Positions 18,717 through 26,176 of a stretch of DNA of 64,000 nt are shown one piece after another. The stretch lies in assembly GCF_009498035.1 (NCBI RefSeq), contig NZ_CP034550.1:1116001-1180000 (forward strand). The letters are read 5' to 3'. The stretch is from Saccharothrix syringae. GTDB taxonomy: Bacteria > Actinomycetota > Actinomycetes > Mycobacteriales > Pseudonocardiaceae. The position numbers were made by a program, and so were the translations under genes. Position 1 is the stretch's first letter. Each line of letters opens with the position of its first letter. Below the pieces are notes generated by a model that searched no databases, had not been told where the DNA came from, and worked only from the letters and a program-made list of their open reading frames with translations.

Positions 18717-20459
18717 TCAGGTCGTGGCCTCGGACCTGGTTGGTTCGATGGACGTCGTGCTGGCGCTCTCGCTTTCCCCGCCCGCCTCGATGTAGGCGTA
18801 GTGCCGTCGTTGAAGCGCGTCGCGTTCAGCGTCCGGGATCGTCATCGACTCGGCGAGCACGGCGGCTAGCGCGTCCACCTGGGTATTGTTGATATCGGTG
18901 TGGAAGAGCCACCGGATGTTCTCGTCGCGCGTGATGAGGTCGATCGCCACGCGTGAGCTTCTGTCCTGTGTGGTTGTTGCGCGGACGTATCGGACTTGGT
19001 CGACCGGGATGCTTCGGCGGATCTCGGCCTGCTCGAGGAATGCATTTGTCTTGGCAGTGATGATGCGGCGATCCGTGACGGCGACCAGTGCCTTTGCCGT
19101 GGCCTTGTCCCTCGCTGTCGCCAACTTCTCCTTCGCTCCGCCGACGATCGCGGAGATGGGGCCGAGGGCATCGAGCTGGTCGGGGAAGCCGAGGACGCGT
19201 AGGGCCTCACCGTCCTCGAAGAGCCACCGCAGGATGCGGAGGTACGGCTTTGGGTCCAGCGATTCGGGTGCGCAGACGACGTCCGGAGCCTCGAGCGGAG
19301 GGGGCGGCGGGTGGAGGGCGTCGGCAAGGGGCTCGATCGCCTCCAGAAGCCGGGTGGAGACTTCGCGGGCCGTCTTCACGTCCTTCCGCTTCCCCGGCAG
19401 GGGCCATGCGTCGGGGCGGCGGAGCTCGGCGGTGATCCGCAGCTCTCGCGTCAGCGCGTCGACGAGGCTTGTCGTCTCGGCCAGGGCGGAGTCGAACTCC
19501 GCGCGGGTGTCACGCGCGATGACCTCGGCGTATTGCGCCTCGGCGGAGTCTTCGCGTCCAGCGGCTCTCGCTCTTGCGGCGCGAAGCGCGTGATACCCGG
19601 TCCATGCATTGAGGGAGGACAGGAGGGCGTAGGCGTCGAAGGCGATCGCCTCGGCGTTCGTCCGCAGATACTCGCGGTGGCTGCGTGTGTCGGCTCGACC
19701 GATCTGCCTGACGTGGTCGCGGACGTTCCCCTGGTAGAGGTCGAGCTGCTTTTGCAGCAGCGCTCCACTGCCCGCGACGTCCTCCCACAAGGACGTCGGG
19801 ACCGACTCGATCTCTCGCGCCTGGTCGACCGCGCGATCGATGGCGGTGACGAGCCCTGTCAGTTCGGCCCACTGATCCTTGCGGATGGTGGTGAGGACCT
19901 GATTCGTCACCGCGAGGTTGGTCTTGACGAGGCCCGAGATCTCACTCAGCATCACCTGAAGGCCGACCATGGCCAGTGCCGGCCCGATCGAGGCCGCGGT
20001 CTGCGCCTTGCTCACCGCATTCACGGAGTAGAAGCGGGCCTGACGCAGGATGCGGCCGGGAACCGTCACCGCTCCGAGGTTCCCGCCGTCCTTGGCGGCG
20101 AGCGTCGCGCCGTTGTTCAACAGGGTCTGTGTCGTGGCGTCGATCCTGTAGAGCCCCTGCACGCCGGCGAACGCGTTTCCGGTGTTGCCGACCACGGTCG
20201 CCAGGTTTCCGAATGAGGCGAGAATGGCCGAAATCTGCTTGCGGTCGGCAGCCGGTACGATCCCGAAATCGATTAGATCGGGCTTCAGTTCCGGAGGGAC
20301 CTCGCCGGCGACGATCGCCACCCCCGGGACCACCTCCACCAGGACCGTCGACGTCGTCGACTCGGACGTCGGATCGCCCGCAACAGGTGGGTCGGTGGTG
20401 TCGATCCGGCCGTTCTCCTCAGGCTCGGTGACCGCCATCGAGTCCGAAGGGTCCTGCAT
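18717..20459 (-). CDS. Unrecognised 580-aa protein with possible C-terminal PH-like domain
   Basis: I do not recognise this family. The N-terminal 60 residues are acidic, Thr/Ser-rich and likely disordered. Residues 60-200 are helical with a hydrophobic glycine-rich tract near 165-180 (SIGPALAMVGLQVMLSEISG), possibly a membrane or packing helix. The middle is charged and helical (Arg/Glu-rich, coiled-coil-like). Residues about 430-535 (LVAVTDRRIITAKT, a VDQVRYVRA strand, then RWLFHT) resemble bacterial PH-like domains used in membrane or protein binding. Repeat copy C begins at the stop codon. Candidate accessory or immunity-related protein; function not assigned. Confidence 0.65.
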   Translation of the reverse strand: MQDPSDSMAVTEPEENGRIDTTDPPVAGDPTSESTTSTVLVEVVPGVAIVAGEVPPELKPDLIDFGIVPAADRKQISAILASFGNLATVVGNTGNAFAGVQGLYRIDATTQTLLNNGATLAAKDGGNLGAVTVPGRILRQARFYSVNAVSKAQTAASIGPALAMVGLQVMLSEISGLVKTNLAVTNQVLTTIRKDQWAELTGLVTAIDRAVDQAREIESVPTSLWEDVAGSGALLQKQLDLYQGNVRDHVRQIGRADTRSHREYLRTNAEAIAFDAYALLSSLNAWTGYHALRAARARAAGREDSAEAQYAEVIARDTRAEFDSALAETTSLVDALTRELRITAELRRPDAWPLPGKRKDVKTAREVSTRLLEAIEPLADALHPPPPPLEAPDVVCAPESLDPKPYLRILRWLFEDGEALRVLGFPDQLDALGPISAIVGGAKEKLATARDKATAKALVAVTDRRIITAKTNAFLEQAEIRRSIPVDQVRYVRATTTQDRSSRVAIDLITRDENIRWLFHTDINNTQVDALAAVLAESMTIPDAERDALQRRHYAYIEAGGESESASTTSIEPTRSEATT

Positions 20460-20565
20460 GCGATCTCCTCCCGCAGGCGCGCAACGGTCGAACCCGCTGA
20501 TCGCTCAATCATCGCGACCAGGTCGCCACCCGTTACCACCCACGCACCTACCGACATAGGGAATC

Positions 20566-20988
20566 GTGGCGGCCGTCGAGGCGCGCCGCCGCCAAGTGGT
20601 GGGCCAGCTGCTGGCCCGCAACCCGCGCACCACCGCGCTGGGCCGGTTGAGCCCCCGCGAACGGGACGTGCTCGCGCTCATGGCCGAAGGACTCGGCAAC
20701 ACCGCCATCGCCGAACGGCTCGTCATCACCGAGGGCGGGGTGCACAAGCACATCCGCAGCATCTTCGCCAAGCTCGACCTCGCACCCGACGACCGGGCCG
20801 ACCGGCGCGTCACCGCGGTCCTGCGCTACCTGGAGGGCACCGGGGCGAGGTGGGGCCGCCGCACCCGCGGCCGGTCCGCCGACTTCACGGCCGGCCCGCC
20901 GGGAACACCGATTCCGGTGCGGGCGCGGTCCGGGGAGTGCTCGCACCGGTCCGCGATCCGGGCGGGCGGGCGTCGGCGGGGACGATGA
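20566..20988 (+). pseudogene. Remnant of a NarL/LuxR-type response regulator (DNA-binding domain only)
   Basis: The frame begins GTG and encodes LSPRERDVLALMAEGLGNTA, a clear LuxR-type helix-turn-helix, followed by VHKHIRSIFAKLDL and RVTAVLRYLEG, the usual end of NarL-type regulators. The receiver domain is missing, and after the normal C-terminus the frame reads on through about 48 low-complexity residues. Best read as the 3' part of a truncated response-regulator gene at an insertion boundary next to vanHAX. A functional stand-alone DNA-binding protein cannot be fully excluded. Confidence 0.65.
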
Positions 20989-20999
20989 GGAGGTCGTCG

Positions 21000-21163
21000 G
21001 GCAGAGGGGGTGGACTTCCCCGGCTGCCGGCTCTTCCGCGGGATGCGGTCGTTCACCGTGTCCGCCGAGCAGGTGGGGGCGTCGGTGGCCCGGTGACGGC
21101 GTATCGCGAATGTACGAGGAAATGCATACGTTCCGGTAACGCCGCGTTGTCTTGACTGCGGGC
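21000..21163 (+). promoter_or_regulatory. Presumed vanHAX promoter region
   Basis: Contains CGTATCGCGAA, TGTACGAGGAA and GCATACG between 21106 and 21132, a less GC-rich patch suited to response-regulator binding; the CGTAT/ATACG ends are inverted. No ribosome-binding site precedes ATG 21164, so the message may be leaderless. VanR is the expected activator. The assignment rests on context only. Confidence 0.4.
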
Positions 21164-22150
21164 ATGGTCTGTGGCGAACCGGTGCGGGAAGCGGGAATCA
21201 CGGTCTACGGGTGCGGGGCGGACGAGGCCGCTCTGTTCCGGGAGATGGCCCCTCGTCTTGGTGTCGCGCCGACCCTCGTGGCCGAAGCCGTGTCCGAGGT
21301 GAACGTGGGATTGGCCGCGGGGAATCGCTGCGTCAGCGTCGGTCACAAGGCTCGGATCGCGAACTCCACCCTGCTGGCGCTCGCCCGGGTCGGTGTGGAA
21401 TATATCTCCACGCGGAGCATCGGGTACGACCACATCGATGTGGAGTACGCGGCCGGCGTCGGTATTTCTGTCGGGAACGTCGCTTATTCGCCTGATGGCG
21501 TGGCCGACTACACGGTGATGTTGATGCTGATGGCGGTTCGGCATGCGAAGTCCGTCGTCCGTCGTGTGGATGTCCACGACTACCGGTTGGGTGACGTGCC
21601 CGGTAGGGAGCTGCGCGACCTGACCGTCGGGGTGGTCGGCACGGGGCGCATCGGTGCGGCGGTCGTCGACCGGCTGGCGGGTTTTGGTTGCCGGGTACTG
21701 GCCTGTGACGCCCGGGGTGGGACCTCTGCGGACTACGTTTCCCTTGATGAATTGTTGCGGTTGAGCGATGTCGTGACGCTTCATGTACCGCTCAATGCCG
21801 ATACGCACCACCTGCTGGACCGTCAACGCGTTGGGCGGATGAAGCCTGGTGCGGTCGTCGTCAACACCGGGCGCGGTTCGCTACTGGACACCGAAGCCCT
21901 TGTCTCCGCATTGGAAAGCGGCAGGTTGGGTGGTGCGGCGCTGGACGTCCTCGAAGGGGAGGAGGGGGTGTTCTACGTCGATCGCAGGAACAAACCCGTT
22001 GAGAACGCGTTGCTGTTGCGGCTGCGGGAACTGTCGAACGTGCTCGTCAGTCCGCACACCGCCTACTACACGGATCGCGCTTTGCGTGATGCCGTTGAGA
22101 ACTCCATCGTCAACTGCCTGAAGTTCGAGAGTGGGAATCCGCGTGGATAG
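21164..22150 (+). CDS. vanH: D-lactate dehydrogenase VanH
   Basis: Reduces pyruvate to D-lactate, the substrate VanA joins to D-alanine. The 328-aa protein has the D-2-hydroxyacid dehydrogenase layout: ITVYGCGADEA at the start, an NAD-binding GVVGTGRIGAAVV near residue 156, a catalytic-Arg block NTGRGSLLDT, a Glu in DVLEGEEGVF and a His in SPHTAYYT. RSIGYDHIDVEYA and MAVRHAKSVVRR are typical of actinobacterial VanH. ATG 21164 is preferred over the upstream TTG at 21152. Its stop overlaps the vanA start by 8 nt. Expression is presumably VanR-controlled. Confidence 0.95.
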   Translation: MVCGEPVREAGITVYGCGADEAALFREMAPRLGVAPTLVAEAVSEVNVGLAAGNRCVSVGHKARIANSTLLALARVGVEYISTRSIGYDHIDVEYAAGVGISVGNVAYSPDGVADYTVMLMLMAVRHAKSVVRRVDVHDYRLGDVPGRELRDLTVGVVGTGRIGAAVVDRLAGFGCRVLACDARGGTSADYVSLDELLRLSDVVTLHVPLNADTHHLLDRQRVGRMKPGAVVVNTGRGSLLDTEALVSALESGRLGGAALDVLEGEEGVFYVDRRNKPVENALLLRLRELSNVLVSPHTAYYTDRALRDAVENSIVNCLKFESGNPRG

Positions 22151-23177
22151 GTTGAGGGTCGGGATCTTGTTCGGGGGCTGTTCCGAGGAGCACCCCGTCT
22201 CCGTCAAGTCCGCGCGGGAGGTCGCGCGGAACCTCGATCTCGACAAGTACGAACCGTTCTACATCGGGATCACGGAGGGGGGTGGGTGGAGGCTCTGCGG
22301 TGGTCCCGGGGAGGGGTGGGAGAACGGCGGTCGTCCGGTCGTGCTGTCGTCGGACCGAAGCGTGCACGGACTGCTCGTCCTGGACCGGGGGCGGTATGAG
22401 GTGATCCGGCTGGACGTCGTGCTGCCCGTTCTGCACGGCAGGCTCGGGGAGGACGGTGCGGTGCAGGGGTTGTTGGAGCTGTCCGGCATCCCCTACGTCG
22501 GGTGTGACGTTCAGAGTTCCGCGCTGTGCATGGACAAGTCCCTCACCTACGTGGTCGCCAGGGGTGCGGGGGTCGCGACGCCGGACTTCCGGGCCGTCGC
22601 GGCGGGTGAGGAGCCCGATCCGGGTCGGTTCACCTATCCGGTCTTCGTGAAGCCGGCTCGTTCCGGGTCGTCCTTCGGTGTCGGCCAGGTGTCCCGGTGG
22701 GAGGAACTGGCGGGGGCGGTGGAGGCCGCGCGGCGGTACGACTCGAAGGTGTTGATCGAGGAGGCCGTGGTCGGCGGCGAGGTCGGGTGTGCCGTGCTGG
22801 GGAACGGGCCGGACCTGGTCGTGGGCGAGGTGGACCGGATCGCCCTGTCCCACGGGTTCTTCCGGATCCACCAGGAGAGCGCGCCCGAAAGCGGTTCCGA
22901 GAACTCGACGGCGATCGTCCCCGCCGACATCCCGGCGGAGTCGCGCCTGCTCGTGCAGGAGACGGCGAAGACCGTCTACCGCGCGCTGGGGTGCACGGGG
23001 TTGGCGCGGGTGGACATGTTCCTCACGGAGGACGGCGGGGTGGTCCTCAACGAGGTCAACACCCTGCCCGGTCTGACCTCGTACAGCCGTTACCCGCGGA
23101 TGATGTCGGCTGCCGGGTGGTCGCTCGCCGACGTCGTCGACCGGGTGGTCTCGCTGGCGTTGGAGGGGAGGCGGTGA
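22143..23177 (+). CDS. vanA: D-alanine--D-lactate ligase VanA
   Basis: ATP-grasp ligase that makes D-Ala-D-Lac for peptidoglycan precursors, lowering glycopeptide affinity. About 344 aa from GTG 22143 (GTG 22131 is an alternative). VanA-specific signatures are visible: MDKSLTYVVARGAG, FVKPARSGSSFGV, YDSKVLIEEAVVGGEVGCAV, an omega-loop with SHGFFRIHQE, LARVDMFL, and NEVNTLPGLTSYSRYPRMM. The KSLTY motif and omega-loop His are those of depsipeptide-forming ligases rather than housekeeping Ddl. It overlaps vanH by 8 nt and vanX by 4 nt (GTGA), the conserved HAX order. Confidence 0.95.
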   Translation: MDRLRVGILFGGCSEEHPVSVKSAREVARNLDLDKYEPFYIGITEGGGWRLCGGPGEGWENGGRPVVLSSDRSVHGLLVLDRGRYEVIRLDVVLPVLHGRLGEDGAVQGLLELSGIPYVGCDVQSSALCMDKSLTYVVARGAGVATPDFRAVAAGEEPDPGRFTYPVFVKPARSGSSFGVGQVSRWEELAGAVEAARRYDSKVLIEEAVVGGEVGCAVLGNGPDLVVGEVDRIALSHGFFRIHQESAPESGSENSTAIVPADIPAESRLLVQETAKTVYRALGCTGLARVDMFLTEDGGVVLNEVNTLPGLTSYSRYPRMMSAAGWSLADVVDRVVSLALEGRR

Positions 23178-23794
23178 GGGGCGACTTCGTCTTCGTGGAC
23201 GAGTTCGTGCCCGGGGTTCGCTGGGACGCCAAGTACGCCACCTGGGACAACTTCACCGGCAAACCGGTGGACGGCTACCTGGTCAACCGGATCGTGGGCA
23301 CGACGGCCCTGTGCGCCGCCCTGGAGGAGGCCCGGGGGAAGGCCGAATCGCTCGGCTTCGGCCTGCTCCTCTGGGACGGTTACCGCCCCCGGCGCGCCGT
23401 GGACTGCTTCCTGCGCTGGTCGGCGCGGCCGGAGGACGGGCGGACCAAGCGGCGCCACTACCCGAACATCGGCCGGGCCGAGGTGGTCGAACTGGGATAC
23501 GTGGCGGCCCGGTCGGGGCACAGCCGGGGCAGTACCGTCGACCTGACGCTCTACGACCTGGCCACCGGGGAGTTGACCCCCATGGGTGGCGGCCACGACC
23601 TGATGGATCCGATCTCGCACCACGGGGCGGAGGGGATCACGGCGGTTGAAGCGCGCAACCGCCGACACCTCTGCTCGATCATGGAGGACTGCGGTTTCGA
23701 GCGGTACGACCGCGAGTGGTGGCACTACACGCTGAAGGGTGAACCGCACCCGGACTCGTACTTCGACTTCCCGATCACGTGGTCGGGTCCGTGA
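23174..23794 (+). CDS. vanX: D-Ala-D-Ala dipeptidase VanX
   Basis: Zinc dipeptidase that destroys residual D-Ala-D-Ala so that only D-Ala-D-Lac is incorporated. 206 aa, close to the usual 202. The start reads VRGDFVFVDEFVPGVRWDAK. Active-site features: GYRPRRAV (transition-state Arg), SGHSRGSTVDL (SxHxxGxxxD zinc ligands) and REWWHYTL (ExxH, catalytic Glu and third ligand). A GGAGGGGAGG ribosome site precedes GTG 23174, which overlaps the vanA stop. Its 3' end overlaps that of vanS on the other strand by 20 bp. Confidence 0.95.
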   Translation: MRGDFVFVDEFVPGVRWDAKYATWDNFTGKPVDGYLVNRIVGTTALCAALEEARGKAESLGFGLLLWDGYRPRRAVDCFLRWSARPEDGRTKRRHYPNIGRAEVVELGYVAARSGHSRGSTVDLTLYDLATGELTPMGGGHDLMDPISHHGAEGITAVEARNRRHLCSIMEDCGFERYDREWWHYTLKGEPHPDSYFDFPITWSGP

Positions 23795-24908
23795 GGCGCG
23801 TGGGCGGTGGTGCGGCGGGTAGCCGCACCACGGCGCGGAGGCCGCCGTCGGGGCGTGGGGTGAGGGTGAGGGTGCCGTCGTGCGCTTCGGTGATGCTCCT
23901 GGCGATCGCCAGGCCCAGGCCGACGCCCGGGTGACCGGTGCGCGTGCGCGCGCTGCCGCGTTGGAACGGTTCGGTGAGGGTGGCGACCAGTTGCGGGGTG
24001 AGTTTCTCGCCGGTGTTCTCCACGGTGAGGACCACGGTCCCGGGGTCCGCGCTGGTCGTGACCCACACGGTGCCCTGGTCGGGCAGGTTGTGGACGATCG
24101 CGTTGTGCACGAGGTTCGTCGTCAGTTGCAGCAGCAGCGCGTGCGAGCCGACGGTGGGGGCGATGTCGCCGGAGGTCTCCACGGTGAGGCCGCGCTTCTC
24201 CGCCAGGGGGAGGAGCGTTTCCGTCGCCTCCTCCGCCGCGAGGGACAGGTCCACGTGCTCCCTGGCGAACGACCGCTGGTTGGCGCGGCTGAGCAGGAGC
24301 AGCGCCTCGATGAGGTCGATGGCCCGGGTGTTGACGAAGTGGAGGCGGTCGACGAGTTCGCCGGTGTCGCGGTCCAGGTCGTTGCGGGCCACTTCGAGGA
24401 GGGTCTGGGTGATCGCCAGCGGGGTGCGCAGTTCGTGGGCGGCGTTGGCCGCGAACCTGCGTTGTTCCGCGTCGTGCGCTTCGAGGCGCGCCAGCATGGT
24501 GTCGAAGGCGTCGGCCAGCTCGCGGAACTCGTCCTCGCGGCCCTCCAACTGGATGCGGTGGGCGAGCGAGCCGTTGGCGGCGAGCCTGGTGGCGTTGGTG
24601 ATCCGGGTCAGGGGCGCGAGCATGCTCCCCGCCAGGACCCAGCCCCCCACCAGGCCGAACAGCAGCAGGAACCCCAGCATCGCGGTTGCCTTCGGGGCGA
24701 AGGCCCGCCACAGCTCGAAGCGGTCGGGGATGTAGATCGGGACGTCACCGGGGCCCGGCCGGCCCGGCGTGGTGGCGATCACCTCGGGCACGTAGCGCAG
24801 CAGGAACACCCACACGACCGCGAGCAGCAGGGCGCCCGCGAGCATGAGGAACCCCAGGTAGCTGAGGGTGAGCTTGGAGCGGGCGCTCAGGCCGGGCTGC
24901 CTGTCCAC
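23775..24908 (-). CDS. vanS: VanS-type sensor histidine kinase
   Basis: About 377 aa from GTG 24908 (MDRQPGLSARSKLTLSYLGF), 7 nt after vanR. Two transmembrane helices flank a short extracytoplasmic segment (about residues 17-38 and 70-92), then HAMP, HisKA with AANAAHELRTPLA (His near 157), and a catalytic domain with NLVHNAIVHN and GVGLGLAIARS. The N-terminus closely resembles actinobacterial VanS. The short sensor loop suits direct sensing of a glycopeptide or a cell-wall intermediate. Inducer specificity cannot be read from sequence. Confidence 0.9.
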   Translation of the reverse strand: MDRQPGLSARSKLTLSYLGFLMLAGALLLAVVWVFLLRYVPEVIATTPGRPGPGDVPIYIPDRFELWRAFAPKATAMLGFLLLFGLVGGWVLAGSMLAPLTRITNATRLAANGSLAHRIQLEGREDEFRELADAFDTMLARLEAHDAEQRRFAANAAHELRTPLAITQTLLEVARNDLDRDTGELVDRLHFVNTRAIDLIEALLLLSRANQRSFAREHVDLSLAAEEATETLLPLAEKRGLTVETSGDIAPTVGSHALLLQLTTNLVHNAIVHNLPDQGTVWVTTSADPGTVVLTVENTGEKLTPQLVATLTEPFQRGSARTRTGHPGVGLGLAIARSITEAHDGTLTLTPRPDGGLRAVVRLPAAPPPTRLTDPTT

Positions 24909-24915
24909 GGGCCCC

Positions 24916-25584
24916 TTACCCGCGCCCGGCGTCGATGCGGTAGCCGACACCGGCCACGGTGGCGATGACCCACGGTTCGCCCAGGCGCTTGCGCAGGGCC
25001 GAGACGGTGATGCGCACGGCGTTGGTGAAGGGGTCGGCGTTCTCGTCCCACGCCCGTTCCAGCAGCTCCTCGGCGCTGACGACACCGCCTTCGGCGCCGA
25101 CGAGGACTTCGAGCACGGCGAACTGCTTGCGGGTGAGCGGGACGTAGCGGCCGTCCCGGTACACCTCGCGGCGGAACGGGTCGAGCCGCAGGCCCGCGAT
25201 CTCCCGCACGGGCGGCCTGTGGTGGGCGCGCCTGCGGTCGAGCGCCCTGAGCCTGAGCACCAGCTCCCGCAGCTCGAACGGCTTGGTGAGGTAGTCGTCG
25301 GCGCCCAGGCCGAACCCGGTGACCTTGTCGTCCAGGCGGTCGGCGGCGGTGAGCATGAGGATCGGCATGCCGCTGCCGGAGGCGACGATGTGCTCCGCGA
25401 TCTCGTCACCGGTGGGTCCGGGGACGTCCCGGTCGAGCACGGCGATGTCGTAGGCGTTCACGCCCAGCAGCTCCAGGGCGGTGTCGCCGTCACCGGCGAT
25501 GTCCGCGGCGATCGCTTCCAGGCGCAGGCCGTCGCGGATGGCCTCCGCCATGTAGGGCTCGTCCTCGACGATCAGCACGCGCAT
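24916..25584 (-). CDS. vanR: VanR-type response regulator (OmpR family)
   Basis: 222-aa regulator: receiver domain MRVLIVEDEPYMAEA with acidic pocket, phosphoacceptor Asp in AVLDRDVPG (about residue 51), the Thr in MLTAAD and Lys in LTKPFEL, then an OmpR winged helix (PLTRKQFAVLEVL, ALRKRLGEP, GVGYRI). First gene of the vanRS pair and presumed activator of vanHAX and itself. Unlike many actinobacterial clusters with vanRS upstream of vanJKHAX, here vanRS lies beyond vanX in convergent orientation. Confidence 0.92.
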   Translation of the reverse strand: MRVLIVEDEPYMAEAIRDGLRLEAIAADIAGDGDTALELLGVNAYDIAVLDRDVPGPTGDEIAEHIVASGSGMPILMLTAADRLDDKVTGFGLGADDYLTKPFELRELVLRLRALDRRRAHHRPPVREIAGLRLDPFRREVYRDGRYVPLTRKQFAVLEVLVGAEGGVVSAEELLERAWDENADPFTNAVRITVSALRKRLGEPWVIATVAGVGYRIDAGRG

Positions 25585-25590
25585 CCCCCG

Positions 25591-25624
25591 ATGCTATGAG
25601 CCGGTGCATATCGCCGGCATATCG
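25591..25624 (-). promoter_or_regulatory. Direct-repeat box upstream of vanR, likely VanR site
   Basis: Two perfect GCATATCG octamers at 25606-25613 and 25617-25624 are spaced exactly 11 bp, one helical turn, as OmpR-family dimers require. TAGCAT at 25591-25596 could be the -10 of a short or leaderless vanR transcript. Autoregulation is inferred. Confidence 0.5.
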
Positions 25625-25747
25625 GAATTCGGGTGCGTGCCGGGCGTGGGTGTCACTCGAACGTGTTGGGTTTGCCGGTCGGTGCGTGAACGGTCGCCCA
25701 GGCGGTACCCGTGACGTCCTGAACGACGACTGTCCGGAGGTAACGTC

Positions 25748-26005
25748 GTGGGTACCGCCAAGCGCCTCATGGCATCGCTCGTCCTCGGTGCGTCCCTCGT
25801 CGGTGTGCCGGCGGCTTCGGCCGCCACCGACGAGGCCGCCCCGCGCGTCACGACCGCGGTGACCGCCCAGGACGACAACAACGACAACGACGACAGCAGC
25901 AGCGGCAACTGGGGGCTGCTCGGCCTCCTCGGCCTGCTTGGCCTGGCCGGTCTGGCGGGTCGGAAGAGGAACCAGGTCACCGACCACCGCACCGCGGGGC
26001 GGTGA
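25748..26005 (+). CDS. Small secreted WGxxGxxG-type C-terminal-anchor protein
   Basis: 85 aa from GTG 25748 with a GGAGG site just upstream. A Sec signal peptide (MGTAKRLMASLVLGASLVGV, cut near Ala-Ser-Ala-Ala) leads to an acidic Asp/Asn/Ser stretch and a C-terminal NWGLLGLLGLLGLAGLAGRK helix followed by basic residues. This is the WGxxGxxG-CTERM tripartite sorting architecture, probably processed by a rhomboid-like or CTERM peptidase and held at the membrane. The mature product would be only about 25 soluble residues. Function unknown. Confidence 0.75.
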   Translation: MGTAKRLMASLVLGASLVGVPAASAATDEAAPRVTTAVTAQDDNNDNDDSSSGNWGLLGLLGLLGLAGLAGRKRNQVTDHRTAGR

Positions 26006-26032
26006 CGCGGACGGGGAACCCGGGGGTCGGTC

Positions 26033-26152
26033 GTGCGCCCGGGCGGCACCGGGGTCGAGTTCCTCGGCGGTCGCGCGGGGTGCCTGACGATGCTGGTGGT
26101 CTCGGTGCTGTTGTCGGTCCTGCTCACCGTCCTGCTGAACGTCCTGCTCTGA
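26033..26152 (+). CDS. 39-aa single-span membrane protein
   Basis: A short frame, GTG to TGA, encoding VRPGGTGVEFLGGRAGCLTM followed by one hydrophobic helix (LVVSVLLSVLLTVLLNVLL). I recognise the Gly/Arg head plus GGCLTM helix pattern as a recurrent tiny actinobacterial membrane protein, usually unannotated. G-rich sequence precedes the start. It lies 27 nt after the secreted protein, so they may be co-transcribed. Function unknown. Confidence 0.55.
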   Translation: MRPGGTGVEFLGGRAGCLTMLVVSVLLSVLLTVLLNVLL

Positions 26153-26176
26153 CGCCGGTGCGGCGCGACCGGCGGC

